Numbered from the stretch's first letter, positions 1 through 10,930 are shown. The stretch is DNA of 64,000 nt from Perognathus longimembris pacificus (GCF_023159225.1 NC_063170.1:58177708-58241707), one strand, 5' to 3'. The notes: generated from the letters alone by a model not told the origin. Numbers and translations: made by a program.

Positions 1-349
1 AAGACGAGACTGAAATAGATTCTGTATGATGGGAGTTAAGGCAGTTTGGCTGTTGTCCTGCTCCTTGGGAGTCTGTTGACTATGATTATGTCCAGCTAGC
101 TCTGTTAGGCAGTTTTCCAAAAATACAGGGCCTTGCTAAATTAGATGATGAGTGTTGGTTCTCATCCCATCAGTTGGGCAGATTAATCATCTGATTCCCC
201 TTTAAGAACCTCAATCAATTAGATTGTCATAGAAAAAGAACAATTGAACCTGGCTGAAATCCCAAATGCCTAGTGGCTGAGTGCTCTCCCAGGCTCTGTC
301 TGACCAAGTCAATAACAGCAATGAGAATAACAGGAAGAGCTGGTGTGTC

Positions 350-572
350 CAGGGCCCTAGTGGCTCATACCTGTAATCTTAGCCACTCAGGAGGCTTACA
401 GTTCTAAACCAGCCCCAGCAGAAAAGTCCTTGAGACTCTTATTTCCAATCAACCAGCCACAGGCCGGAAGTGGAGGTGTTGCTCAAGCAGTAGAATGGCC
501 AGCTTTAAAGTGAAAGAAAATGCCAAGTGAGACTATGAGACACTGAATTGAAGCCATAGTACCAGCACACAG
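350..572 (+). mobile_element. Composite SINE, B1-like head plus Geo-like tail (old)
   Basis: The head reads GTGGCTCATACCTGTAATCTTAGC, a 7SL/B1-type internal promoter region, followed by ACTCAGGAGGCT. The tail from about 465 carries CCGGAAGTGG and GCTCAAGCAGTAGA, which match the right half of the IDL-Geo SINEs in this window. There is no clean poly(A) tail, and many substitutions mark it as an old copy. Confidence 0.75.
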
Positions 573-581
573 ATAGACAAA

Positions 582-797
582 CAACCTGGGCCTGATGGTA
601 CAAGCCAGTACTCTCAGTTCCAAAGGAGACAGAGATAGGTGAGGTATAGTCCCAAGGGTGACTCTGGAGTTTACAAAGCTCAAGGTCCTACCTGAAAAAT
701 AACTAAAGCCTAAAGGTCTGGTGGCAGTATGGCTCAAGGGGTAGAACATTTGCCTAGCGTATGCAGGACTCCCAGTTCAATTCCTGGCACTTCCAGA
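582..797 (+). mobile_element. Composite SINE, B1-like head plus ID-like tRNA tail (old)
   Basis: The first half (GGGCCTGATGGTACAAGCC) is a degenerate 7SL/B1-type head. The second half from about 720 (GGCTCAAGGGGTAGAACATTTGCC, then GTTCAATTCCTGGCAC) carries ID-like A-box and B-box sequences of tRNA origin. This is the B1 plus ID arrangement also seen in other rodent composite SINEs. The copy is diverged, and it abuts the preceding SINE. Confidence 0.65.
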
Positions 798-860
798 GAT
801 GGATGGGTTTGGGAGAGATGAGGGAGAACAACGGCAGGGAAGATATCAATCAAGATGCAT

Positions 861-1088
861 TGTACAAGGCTCACACCTGTAATCCTAGCTACTGAGAAGG
901 CTGAGACCTGAGGATCATGGTTCAAAGCCAGTCCAGTCAGGAAAGTCTGTGAGACTCTGATCTCTAACTAACCACCAGCAAACCGGAAGTGGCACTGTGG
1001 CTGATAGTGGTAAAGTACTTGCCTTAAGCAAAAAAGAGCTCAGGGGCAATGCCCAGGCCCTGAGTTCCAGACCCATGACTAACCAAAA
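861..1088 (+). mobile_element. Composite SINE, B1-like head plus Geo-like tail
   Basis: CTCACACCTGTAATCCTAGC starts the B1-like head. From about 980 the text CCGGAAGTGGCACTGTGGCTG begins a Geo-type tail, which runs through GCCCAGGCCCTGAGTTCCAG. An A/T-rich tail follows at 1081-1100. Third of a head-to-tail run of SINEs on the + strand at the window start. Confidence 0.75.
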
Positions 1089-1149
1089 ATATATATACAA
1101 AAATGTACATATATAATGTATAATCAGGAATGACGTTAACATATGGTGA

Positions 1150-1254
1150 GCCATTTGCTGTATTCCACATTTGCTTAGCGAATCACCCACATAACAATTT
1201 TTGCAAAGTAAAGCTGAGTTCAAGTCCCAGTACCAACATTAAAAAAAAAAAAAA
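1150..1254 (+). mobile_element. Partial ID-like SINE with poly(A) tail
   Basis: A degenerate tRNA-like segment ends in CTGAGTTCAAGTCCCAGTACC (B-box-like) and a 15-base A run at 1240-1254. The 5' half is hard to recognise, so the left boundary is approximate. Confidence 0.45.
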
Positions 1255-2451
1255 GGAAGAATTCAGGTAGCCCTGCTCTTTGGCTTTCTTCAGGTGTTTT
1301 ATGTCTCATTAGCTCCACCCCTTTTCCATGCAGGCTTAGAGTGTAAAGCAAGTTCTGCTAGTTGACTGCTTGGAAAATCAAAGGTAGGCGATCAAACATA
1401 GGAAGTTGGAGGTTTGGCTAAAATTCTGAGTTGTTCTTGGCAACCGAAGATAAGAGTCTCTGAAAATTTCTCTACTTCCAAAATTATTTTTACCATATAG
1501 ATTAGTCTATTTTAGCTCATTGTTAATAGCTTGTTGGTATTTTAATTTTTTTGGGAGGGGAGTTATATGAAACTGTGCATTTCAAATCAAGTTAAATAAT
1601 TGATATGTATGGATTTGTTTGTGTCAATGTGCTCCTAATTTAGTACTTGGGATGTGTAGCCTTTATGCATAGCAATTCTTTACTATTGCTCAATGTGCCC
1701 GGGCCCTGGCTCTCTTTAATTGAATGCCAAGTACATTTCTAAGTCGCAAAAGGTCAACAACCATAATAGGAGCCACAAAGGAATGACACTTAAAATAAAA
1801 CAGTGGTGCTTCCTGGGTTGCAGGAACTTGCTTACCACTTAGCTAATGGGGTAGTTGAGCCTGAAATGAGCTAGCCATATTTGGTTTGAAGTTATCCATT
1901 GGTAAAACCAATAAGTATAAATATACCAGGTGACTGGAGCTTGACAATTTTGACAGATTGCTCTGTTTTTTGTTTTCTTTTTGCTTGTCACACAACTCCA
2001 GAGGTCCTCTGAAGATATACACAGGTATCACATTGTCTGTTTTCATTGCCATCTATGAGACATTCCTTTACAGATGAGCCAGTTGCTGAGTTGAACTGGC
2101 ATGTAGCATAAGTGTAGGCATCGTGTTGGTGCGAGCCCACCTGGATCTATGCTAGAATAACACTTTACAAGTCCTGGTTCTGCGAAGTCTGAGTTAGAAG
2201 CAACCTTCAAGTTTTGACTACATTACACTAAATGAAGGTGAACATGGCAAGTGTTATGGCTAAACTTCCGCTACTTGCTTTAAATGATTCTCCTTGCTCT
2301 GCTCTCTCCTTTTAATCTGATTAATTGCTATAAGGTATTCATATGTGAAAGGCACCTTACTGCCAAAGTTTTTATTTCCTGGGCGCCTATTCAGCGCTAC
2401 AAGGCAATATATATATCTGAGAGAGATCAATAGATATAAATGTCAGCTTGC
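1255..2451. other. Unique AT-rich sequence, no gene seen
   Basis: No open frame here has protein-like composition, and I see no RNA gene or recent repeat. There are a few homopolymer-rich patches near 1545. It is unassigned intergenic or intronic DNA. Confidence 0.6.
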
Positions 2452-2534
2452 TTATGTCACATAGCCAAGACTCAAACCTAGGTGATTTTGACCTCAGGGT
2501 GAGCCCTACGCCCTATTATACCCTATCTCAGAAT
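2452..2534 (-). mobile_element. MIR SINE fragment
   Basis: CACATAGCCAAGACTCAAACC followed by CCTATTATACCCTATCTCAGAA is the reverse complement of the MIR 5' tRNA-related part (compare CACAGCTAGTAAGTGGCAGA...ACTATGCTATACTGCCTC). It is truncated and diverged, as expected of an ancient mammalian element. Confidence 0.5.
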
Positions 2535-3025
2535 GAGACTTTAATATCAACTGAGATAAGTGAAAAGCACCTTGCACTTGCCAGTACCTTGAGGCCCCTA
2601 TGTTTAAGATGACCACTAGCATTGGGAAGGATTGCATCTCTCCCACCTCACAATAAGTTGTTCTAGATTTCAAGGAAATGGATACAGTGCCTCAATTTGG
2701 AGAGGTCAAAGTTCCTTCTCCTTAGAAAATGAGGCTGCCACAGTGATCTTAAACACAGTGCCTCATGTCTAGTCTCAGGTAGAGATCCCTAACTGAAGTT
2801 TGAGGAATATCTTTTCTTAGCATTTGTGTAATCTTTAGAATATCAGACGGTAGGCTAGGGTGAACTCCAAGGTTGCATGTAAGCGGTGAAATCCACATGC
2901 CAGTGAGCAGCAGCACAGGGCTCCCTTGGGTCTTTTGATGCTTTTCTCAGGGATAAATTTGGCCTCATCTTACATCAGCCTTCACTGCCTTCTTTCTTTC
3001 ACACTGCTTTATCAAATTGACTTAT

Positions 3026-3173
3026 CTTCCTTCCTATCCTTTCCCTTTCTCCTTGACTACCCTCTCTCCCCTTCTCCCCTTCTCTCCTCTTCTTTTCCTT
3101 CCCCAATATTCCCCATCCATCTCTCTCCCTCCCTGTCTCTTTCTTTGCTTTCATTTACTTTTGTTTTTTCTTG
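3026..3173 (+). repeat. Polypyrimidine (TC-rich) tract
   Basis: About 150 bases are overwhelmingly C and T with irregular CTTCTCC, TCTCTCCC and CCTTCC units. The open frame across it is Ser/Leu/Pro-rich low complexity and is not taken as coding. It abuts an antisense SINE whose tail would lie on this side. Confidence 0.8.
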
Positions 3174-3175
3174 TT

Positions 3176-3364
3176 ACTAGTGATGATTGAACCCAGAGTC
3201 TTGTGCCTGCTAGACAAGTATTCTACTATGTAGATACATCTGTAGCTTTTCTTCACTGTGTCTTGGGGCCAGGGTCTCACTAATTTGCCCAGACACACCT
3301 CAACCTGTGATCCTTCTGTCTCAATATCCTCAGTATCAGGGATTGTAGGCCTGTGCCACTAGTT
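3176..3364 (-). mobile_element. Antisense B1-ID type composite SINE
   Basis: Reading + strand, TGAACCCAGAGTCTTGTGCCTGCTAGACAAG is the reverse complement of an ID-like tail. Further on, GGTCTCACTAATTTGCCC and GATTGTAGGCCTGTGCCACT form a reversed B1-like head. Diverged copy. Confidence 0.65.
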
Positions 3365-3390
3365 AAACTGTGTATCCTGCTTTTGTGGTT

Positions 3391-3604
3391 TTCTTTTTTT
3401 TTTTTTTTTCAAATTTTTATTATCAAACTGATGTACAGAGAGGTTACAGTTTCATATGTTAGGCGTTGGATACATTTCTTGTACTGTTTGTTACCTTGAT
3501 CTTTCTTTCATCTCATAGACTATTTAGAGTCAGCATGTAGTGTGCATAGTACTTCTTTATTACTCCCAATAACTTTATCTCTGTTCTTTATCAAAACATT
3601 CTAA
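3391..3604 (-). mobile_element. L1 3' end (antisense), lineage-specific tail
   Basis: A T run at 3393-3409 is the reversed poly(A). The text beyond it (CAAACTGATGTACAGAGAGGTTACAGTTTCAT) is the reverse complement of the tail of the L1 3' UTR found in + orientation at 42780-43115. The same terminal sequence in two places shows a dispersed 3'-anchored family. The element is 5'-truncated and is interrupted by an IDL-Geo SINE. Confidence 0.7.
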
Positions 3605-3805
3605 TCTTTTTATTTACTTATTGGCAAGTCCTGGGGCTTGAACTCAGGGCCTGAGCACAGTCCCTGGCTTCTTTTTGCTCAAGGCTAGCACTCTATCACT
3701 TGAGCCACAGCACCACTTCTGGCTTTTTCTATATATGTGGTACTGAGCAATTGAACCCATGTATGCGAGGCAAGTACTCTACCACTAGGCCATATTCCCA
3801 GCCCC
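3605..3805 (-). mobile_element. IDL-Geo SINE inserted in the L1 tail
   Basis: Antisense copy of the dimeric SINE. The Geo half is seen as CTGAGCACAGTCCCTGGC and CACTTGAGCCACAGCACC; the IDL half ends at CCACTAGGCCATATTCCCAGCCCC. It is flanked by a 13-base direct repeat, CAAAACATTCTAA, at 3592-3604 and 3806-3818, the expected target-site duplication of L1-driven retrotransposition. Confidence 0.9.
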
Positions 3806-3818
3806 CAAAACATTCTAA

Positions 3819-5248
3819 AAAATACCACATAGTATAAAAAACGAATTTCTATAATGTACTTGGTCTTCAAGCACATTATACTAGTAGATCAATAACCCCA
3901 GTATCTTAGTAAAGATGTTTTCTTGCCACAGCTGACATTGTGACCTCTGTGGCTGCATTGTTTCACTTCAGTGTGTCTTACCATCTTTCTGGAAGCCCTT
4001 TGGACATTCTATAAAAGAGAGTCAATCGAGGTGCCACTGAAATCAAACCAAAACAGAACACTGATGTGGAAAATCCTTCCATTCTGTGGTTGGCAGCTCC
4101 TAATGAGAGCTCTCTGAAGCTAGGAAAGCTCCCTACAGAGGCCCCATTGAACACAACACTATAATTTTCCCAGTGCTCACTAAGTGTGTCACTTTACAAC
4201 TGCCCCTTTGCCTTCACAAGTGCCAGAGGCAGTAATGGGGTCAGCCAGAGAGCTTCCTTCAGCACTTGAGAATCCTCCTTCTAAGGCTAGTGAAGTTAAA
4301 CATCAGGAGAATACTCACCCCTAGTGTTTTCTCATTCATTTAGATGTTCACCCTGGTACATGTGATTTCTGCTATTAAAACAGTGTACTTGATAATATCA
4401 TTCCAAGTTTTGCATGTGCTCCTTTCACCGTCCAACAAAGGAAGGAAATGGCTGAAAATGTATATTAAATGAAAACATAATATCACATCTCCTTGTACTC
4501 CTGAAAAGGGTGGGGAAACAGATTCATTAATTTTGATTAAACATGGGGTTGCAAGCAGGATTTCAATAAGTGATGCAACAATGTTGATAGGCGCTCTGAA
4601 GACAATGGAGGTTGAAGCTATTTGGGAACTATATTTCCCTGCTATTCTTGGGTGTTGGGAAAGTTACAGAATAAATATCTGGTAGATATATTTTCAGTGT
4701 AAGAAAGGGATTTTCAAAGTGGGTATGTCTTTTGATGGTGCACCTTTTGTATTCTGATGAGCTAGCCCACAAAAGAAAGGTGTATTTTGGGGGGTTAATA
4801 AGAGAAAGTAATTTCTAACACTGATATGTCAATATATTTTTCAATAAACTTTTCCCTAGATTTTCTTGAATTCTCGTCAGTGTGAGAGTTGTAATTACAG
4901 GTCTTCCTCCTGCTTTGAAAGTGGTTACAAGGTGCTCATTTGCCAAGTTCTGCCGTTCAAGTCGTCATCAGAATAGGAATGTCATGACTCAGTTAACAAT
5001 GCTTTATTATTCATGTTGATCTTTTTTTATAGTGTACTTTATCTCAAAAAACATTGTAAATCAGATATCTACCTCCCATTCTTTTGTTCGTTTGCAAAGT
5101 TTTATTATTCTAGTTTAAGAAAGCAGCCATGTGCCAAGAGTCCGTATGTGCTGTTTATCTTCTCCCTGCTTGCTTGGAAATCCCTTTCTCTGAACAAGTT
5201 AAGATGGCAGAAACATACCTGCTCCTAAATTTTCTATATAGCAGTTGC
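3819..5248. other. Unique sequence, no gene seen
   Basis: About 1.4 kb has no convincing coding frame. The first 70 bases may continue the L1 interrupted at 3605. The remainder is ordinary AT-rich sequence with no recent repeat. Confidence 0.6.
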
Positions 5249-5274
5249 AAAAATAAATAAATAAATAAATAAAT
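5249..5274 (+). repeat. (AAAT)n microsatellite
   Basis: Six perfect AAAT/AAATA units in a row, followed by unique sequence. Confidence 0.9.
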
Positions 5275-5802
5275 TGTTCCTTCTCCAGATCCAAAGAGGT
5301 TTAGTGTTTCTTGAGCCCAGATAGATGAAACAATGGAGTAAGAATATATTTTAGCTGTAAGAGCACATGCTTTTGAAGTTTGTCTTCTTTAGAAATATTC
5401 TTTAGTGCAAGATATATGATAATGGTGTTGTTGACCTAAATTTTAGTGGGGCTCCATTTAAACCAATGTTTTTTAAGATGATGTTTACATTATGAGCAAT
5501 GTAGAAAAAATGGAGCAGATTGCTCTGTTCTTCAGTTTTCCCCCATATTTGGAGATCCTGAGGGGCCATGTTTCAGAATGGATTAGTCCACATGCACTTT
5601 TAAAAAGATAATAATTGATCATATTCCTTGGAAAATACCATTTATTACCCCTCTAATATATAGATAGGAATAAGGTAACCATCAGCAATTCACTCATTGA
5701 TTTGGTGAAGGAGACACAAACTATACTCAAGTCTTAATTACTGTTTAAGAGGTTTTAGGAAAGTGTAAAAGAAGATCACAGTTTAGCTTAGAAATACCAT
5801 CA

Positions 5803-6015
5803 GGGAGTCCACTATGTTGGTACCTGCTTATCATCCTATCTAATCAGAAGGCAGAGACAAAAGGTCATGAGCTCAAGCCAAGGCAGGACAAAATTACTGA
5901 GACTGTATCTCACACACAAAATATGAAATGAAATGGATAGGAAGGTGGTTCAAATGGTAGAACCTTTATAACTAGAATGTGTCTGATGTGTGTTCAAGTT
6001 CTGGTATCAGAAAAA
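5803..6015 (+). mobile_element. Composite SINE, B1-like head plus ID-like tail (old)
   Basis: GTTGGTACCTGCTTATCATCC with AATCAGAAGGCAGAGAC is a degenerate B1-type head. From 5945 GTGGTTCAAATGGTAGAACC and GTGTTCAAGTTCTGGTATCAG form an ID-like second half. The preceding 500 bases (5275-5802) look unique. Confidence 0.6.
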
Positions 6016-6497
6016 TATTTCATGAAAACAGGACAAAACAAAATGAAAGCTGCTTATAATGAAGGTTTAAGAAGAGAGGAAAGCAGACTGGTTGGTCTTG
6101 TTTGACCTTTCATCTGTCAGTCAATTCTCCAGTAGTACCAATTTCTGTAGAACCATTCTCTATTTGGCTTCCCTATAGCATACTCTCCATCTTACCCAAA
6201 GAGCTAAAAACATTCCAACACAATGTGGACAACTGGACAGACCTGGTGTTGCACAGAAGGCAAGCATATTTGGAATGGAAGAGAAGCCCTTGACTATTGT
6301 GAAAGCCATTGATGGCCTTGGCTAGAGTGATTCTAGCTGAGTGCCAGGCTAGAGGACAAATCAAGTCAACTGAATGGGAGGAAGTAGGCATGTGGAAATG
6401 GGAATGTTGACTATTATTACTCTTCCAACAGTTATGACTAGCTAAATAGTTCTAGACTTTTGATGTGTTAGTGTGTTAAGGCTTTCAATGCATAAGC

Positions 6498-6612
6498 TTC
6501 TAAAATCCTCATTAAAAAACCTATGAGCTAAGCACTGTTTTTATCCACATTTTACAAATGAGAAGGCTGAGACACAGAAAGGATATGTGTATCCTAAGTT
6601 GGTAATAAGTAA
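6498..6612 (-). mobile_element. MIR SINE, antisense
   Basis: ATCCACATTTTACAAATGAGAAGGCTGAGACACAGAAAGG is the reversed MIR core (compare CCCATTTTACAGATGAGGAAACTGAGGC). The fragment is diverged but its order is correct. Confidence 0.65.
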
Positions 6613-7496
6613 TAGTATAATAGTAATATAGTGGATGATATAAATTATATGTTCAATAGAAACTTTAACAATGTCATATTTGAATAGACTATCCTTAGAA
6701 GACAGTTCCAAATGTTTAATACTTAGAACTGAATAACAGGTTAACAGTATCTTTAGTAGCCTTAATTCAGATATTTCAAAGAAAGACATTTTCCAGATAA
6801 ATATTTGGAACAGATCTAAAACCTTACAGTAGTGCCAAAATACTGCAGAAAATATAGCACTATTATTTTTATGCTTGATTGTGAGTAGAAAATCTTTGCC
6901 AAAATAATCCCTTTCAAATGAAGTTTAACTTGAAACATTAAACAGGGTGACGGACTGTCTTTTCCTAACTCTTTGAATAAATTAATCATCTAACAACTGA
7001 GGGTAGGCCATTAACCCACATGCTTCACTAATAGAAGTTTGTGTATGGATTTGATTTTTTTCATTATAGCATGAAAGTTTTGGAGGGAGAGTGCTTGTTA
7101 CAGTTGTTCTGTGGCCTTTGTGCTTTTTTTAGGTGCTCTTCATTATGCAAGTGAGAGGAAAATGTTTCCAAAGTCTACTTACTGAAATCTGATAAAACAC
7201 TGAATATTTAATTTCATCCTTTAATTGTGATACTATGATACTGAATGTTGACAATTGAAAAATAAACAAAAAAGGAGTTTTATAGTGCTTTAAAGGACAA
7301 TATTTAGTCCCTCTCACAAGTTTTTCTCACAAATTATTTTTTGATTAGCAGTAACCCACATTAATGTATGTTCTAGTTTGCTTTACCTTCTAACATTAAA
7401 ATATTATACTTTGAAATTCCTCAAGTCTTTTGGTGAATGGTACTGTCATCTGTGTGACAGATATTGTACTGTGCAAAGAAAAACACAGATTAAAGA
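6613..7496. other. Unique AT-rich sequence, no gene seen
   Basis: No recognisable repeat, RNA gene or coding frame. Short open frames here are what chance gives in AT-rich DNA. Confidence 0.6.
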
Positions 7497-7507
7497 CCTA
7501 CATCAGC

Positions 7508-7708
7508 TTTTTTTTTGGCCAGTCCTGGGCCTTGGACTCCGGGCCTGAGCACTGTCCCTGGCTTCTTTTTGCTCAAGGCTAGCACTCTGCCACTTGAGCC
7601 ACAGCGCCGCTTCTGGCCGTTTTCTGTATATGTGGTGCCGGGGAATCGAACCTAGGGCCTTGTGTATCCGAGGCAGGCATTCTTGCCACTAGGCTATATC
7701 CCCTGCCC
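7508..7708 (-). mobile_element. IDL-Geo SINE, young copy
   Basis: Full-length antisense dimer with reversed A tail at 7508-7516. The Geo half carries CACTTGAGCCACAGCGCCGC. The IDL half carries GGGGAATCGAACC (reversed B box) and ends at TATCCCCTGCCCC. The target-site duplication CCTACATCAGCTTT is perfect over 14 bases at 7497-7510 and 7709-7722, so insertion was relatively recent. Confidence 0.95.
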
Positions 7709-7722
7709 CCTACATCAGCTTT

Positions 7723-8744
7723 CAGAGGGTGTCTAGTCCACAGCAGAGCCTAACATGGAGCTACCAAGAACAAGAACACTATGTAATAAATACCACAACT
7801 AAGGTTGTAGGGTATTGATGCAGGATGCCCAACTGAGCCATCAGAGTCAGAATCTTTTCAGAGGAAGGGCCAAGAGCTGACTCTTAAGATTCAGCACAGA
7901 GGACACATCTCTTGTACAAAAAATAAACAAAATGTTTTTTTTGTGAGTTTTATTAATTTTTTTTCAATTATCAGCATCCCATTATACAATGAAGTAGAGA
8001 AACAAAGTACAAGGAGGAATTGTTGGAAAATAAAGATAAACTGAGACACCGTGGGAAGGTGAGTGGCTGCCTGAGGTAGTATCTTAGAAACATTAAACAT
8101 GCAGCAAGATCCTTATTGAATATATTAGTACATCCAATACATAAAATATGGCTAAGGAAGATCCTTGTAATTCTATTGTCTTTTGTTCATGAAGATGTAT
8201 GTTGGTGAAGGAACAAAGGTGTATCTAGCTTATCCTACTTTTATTTTGGGGGGTACACAGTTCTGTCCCTATGCTTATTTTTGACCCAAAGCATGGGGGT
8301 AGAGGTAACGTGTCCTCATTCCCATGATTAGTCCCTAGAGTATTCCACATCCATCTCCACGTTTGGTTCTGATCCACTCGCAGAAGTCGAAGAGAATGAT
8401 AGAAAACTCTGACCAGCCCTTTGCGTATCAGGGCCACACAATTGTGAAAGTCTGGATCTCAGTCACTGTGATGGAGGGAATCTACCTGTCTATCCACACC
8501 GAGGTTCCATCAGCAGAAAGTCAGCTTTTATACAGTTAGGTCAAGAAAATTCACAGGTTGATATTTATCACTGCTCCTATTGACCACTCCAGCTAATAAC
8601 ACATTTACTTGGGATACAAATCATATGTGAACTAATAAGAATACATATTTCTATTCATTATGGAATTCCAATAACAGAAATGTTTGATATTTATTACATT
8701 TCAGGAGTTGTACAAAGTCCATGTTTACTCACTTTAATCACATA
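7723..8744. other. Unique sequence, no gene seen
   Basis: A T-rich patch at 7930-7970 may be an old antisense retroelement tail, but I cannot assign it. No coding frame is supported. Confidence 0.55.
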
Positions 8745-8764
8745 CACACACATACACACACACA
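8745..8764 (+). repeat. Short (CA)n microsatellite
   Basis: ACACACACATACACACACAC, about ten units with one interruption. Confidence 0.85.
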
Positions 8765-8796
8765 AATGGGTAAGTGATTGATTTTTGTCACTGCTG

Positions 8797-9078
8797 TCGA
8801 TGTTACAAAGGTTAAGAAAGTGGAGCTCAGAGAACTGGAAATGTTTCTTTAAGATCATAGAATTAGCTGGAGTGGGGGGATGGAAAGCAAGAGAAAATGA
8901 GGGAGATGATAACAATGCCCGAAAAGACTTGTACTCATTTCCTTACTTATGTAACTGTAACTCCTCTGTATCTCACATTTACAATAAAAAAAAAATCATG
9001 GAACTAAAAATGGTGATGTTGGGATTTAAATTCATATTGTCAGACACAAACGCATTCGCTTAACTGTGTCCTGTCTCT
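8797..9078 (-). mobile_element. MIR SINE split by an L1 tail
   Basis: The left part (8797-8872) reads TTACAAAGGTTAAGAAAGTGG, GCTCAGAGA and ATCATAGAATTAGCTGG, the reversed MIR core. The right part (9011-9078) reads GGGATTTAAATTCATATTGTCAGAC and CTTAACTGTGTCCTGTCTCT, the reversed MIR 5' part. Between them sits a fragment with an L1-like 3' end, so the MIR predates that insertion. Confidence 0.55.
8873..8996 (+). mobile_element. L1 3'-end fragment nested in a MIR
   Basis: A purine-rich stretch (GAGAAAATGAGGGAGATGATAAC) precedes ACTTATGTAACTGTAACTCC and CTCTGTATCTCACATTTACAATAAAAAA. It resembles the L1 tails at 42780-43115 (+) and 23770-24112 (-): a polypurine block, then GTACTCAT..., then CTCTGTA..., then AATAAA and poly(A). 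It is short and 5'-truncated. Confidence 0.6.
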
Positions 9079-9267
9079 AACATCTCATATTATTCCTTTC
9101 AATATAGTTCCACGCCCAATATGGTATCCTTAAACTAGTATTGGCAATCCATTTTACTCAGCATAAAATAATGGAAATTGTTTTCAGCAGGATACGCTTT
9201 CAGAAAAATCTGTAAGTATTTGTAGACTGTCTTCAAAACTTGAACTCTTATGTGGTTAATTAAACAT

Positions 9268-9486
9268 GTACTTGATCTCAGGACCTGAAGCTATCTCATC
9301 ATGGCCTTTGTACTTGTGCTTAGCACTCTACCACTTGAACTATGCCCCTAGTTCTGGATTTTGCTATTTAATTGAATGCAAGAATCTTCTGAATTTGACT
9401 GCCTTGGTCTGGTTCTGAACTACAATTCTCAAATCTCAGCCTCCTGAGTAGCTAGGATTACAGGTGTAAGCAACCAATGCCTGTCT
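9268..9486 (-). mobile_element. Composite SINE, B1-like head plus Geo-like tail, antisense
   Basis: The right end is a well kept reversed B1 head (AAATCTCAGCCTCCTGAGTAGCTAGGATTACAGGTGTAAGC). The left end is a decayed tRNA-like or Geo part (TAGCACTCTACCACTTGAAC). The best preserved B1-type A-box region of the first 10 kb. Confidence 0.75.
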
Positions 9487-10120
9487 CTAACCCACAAACT
9501 AGAAATTCTAACCAAATAGATGCTTGAATAACAGAAATGGGCTCGACGGCAGTCAATTTATTGTTTATTATTTAATATCTAGTTTCATTTAACAAGAACA
9601 AAAAAGTTTGATCTGTGATGAGAGAAAGCTGTAATTTATTAGTCAAGGCTTCTAGGTTTTTGCCTGGATAAGTGGTGATTTGTCTGTGGAACTCTTCCTC
9701 TCATCCTTCATCTTCCTTGAGCTTTGAAGGCAGTAGCCAACGATAAGAGCAAGGACCAACTCTATACTAACAAATTATTATTAAAAGTATGGCCTCCCAC
9801 TGCCTCTGATACATTTTTGCCCCTACATTTTTGCCCCACAGTGCTTTATGAAAATAACAAACTTCACTTTGAATAAAAAGACCCCAATGTGATCGCATTT
9901 GGCTCCATTTCTCTGCACAAGAGGGTTTGGATTAGCTTCTGATGTGCCCAGCAACCATGAAGCACAGAAGTCTTTGTGCATCCTCTTTTTCACTAGGCCT
10001 ACATTTGCAACAAATACCTTCCTACCTTTCCTGACAAAACAGCCCTCTTGTTATCAACGGTAAATGTATTAAGAACACACAAGGGCATTGTAGTATGTGT
10101 ATCATGCATGAAAAAAATAT
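9487..10120. other. Unique sequence, no gene seen
   Basis: AT-rich start, then mixed sequence. No supported frame, repeat or RNA gene. Confidence 0.55.
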
Positions 10121-10600
10121 TGCCTGACAGGCTCCAATTGACAAGTGAAAAGAGGTTTTATTGAAGGAAAGAAAGAGGCAGGTAATTGTTCCCTTCACAG
10201 GGGCAGCACAGGCTCCCTTAAGACATGGCTCCCACCCTTGGTGCATCCACACCCAGGGGACCTGCTAGACAAGAAGCCAGCCATCTCTCTCTGGAATCAA
10301 GCTGTCAATGCAAACTTGCATTCTTCCTTATTTTCTGAACTAAGCTCAGCCCCCAGAGCTCTTGCCTGCCAGTGTGAAAGCTCTGAATGAGCTCCCTTCT
10401 AAATTTCATCACACGTGTGCACCCCGCTTTTCAAACTGACAGAACAAAAGAGGCAAATTCCAAAAGTCTGGTCTGAGTGACTTGTTCATTGCCCTGGTTG
10501 GGCTCTTCTCTTCATGGGCTCTGGGAGCTGTCTGGGTAGTTTGGGTGCTGTTGAATTAAACCTGGTTGGAGTTCTTGCCTGGTTAGTTATGAATTCAAGT
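10121..10600 (-). mobile_element. Possible solo LTR (antisense), tentative
   Basis: On the minus strand this 0.48-kb block has higher GC than its surroundings. It carries a late AATAAAACCTC polyadenylation-like signal (+ strand GAGGTTTTATT near 10152-10162), about 30 bases before a possible CA end at 10121. Its left part is CCCA/CCAG-rich. There is no primer-binding site, coding part or clear target duplication, and the outer end near 10600 is a guess. It could also be ordinary unique sequence. Confidence 0.3.
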
Positions 10601-10637
10601 TATTTTGCTCGATCAGTATGACATACATCAGTACTGG

Positions 10638-10792
10638 AAGGACAAGGAGAGGGGGAGAGGTGAGGAAAGGGATAGAAAAGAAGAGGAAAGGAGAGGACAA
10701 GGAGAGGAAAGGAAAGGAAGGAAGAGGAAGAAGGGAAAGGAAGGAGGGGGAGGGGGTAAGGGGGGGAGAGAGAAAGAAAGAGGAACAAAAGG
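10638..10792 (+). repeat. Polypurine (GGA/GGAA-rich) tract
   Basis: About 155 bases are almost entirely A and G, with AGGAAAGGAG, GGAAGGAAGAGG and GGAGGGGGAGGGGG units. Both strands give long low-complexity frames (Arg/Lys/Glu/Gly on +, Leu/Ser/Pro/Phe on -), which are artefacts of composition. Confidence 0.9.
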
Positions 10793-10930
10793 AAGTTCCA
10801 CTCTCTTCTCTTTTTCATCCTTAATGGTTAAAAGCAATGAAATTATTTGTGCATTGGGCAGAAGTCATACAACTAAACATTTGTCTGTGGAATATGTGAG
10901 TAGATACTGGGCTGAAATTTGAAGTCATCA

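Noticed and set aside
10605..10922. 105-codon Lys/Arg/Glu/Gly-rich frame
   Set aside because: Translation of a polypurine tract; frames of similar length exist on both strands.
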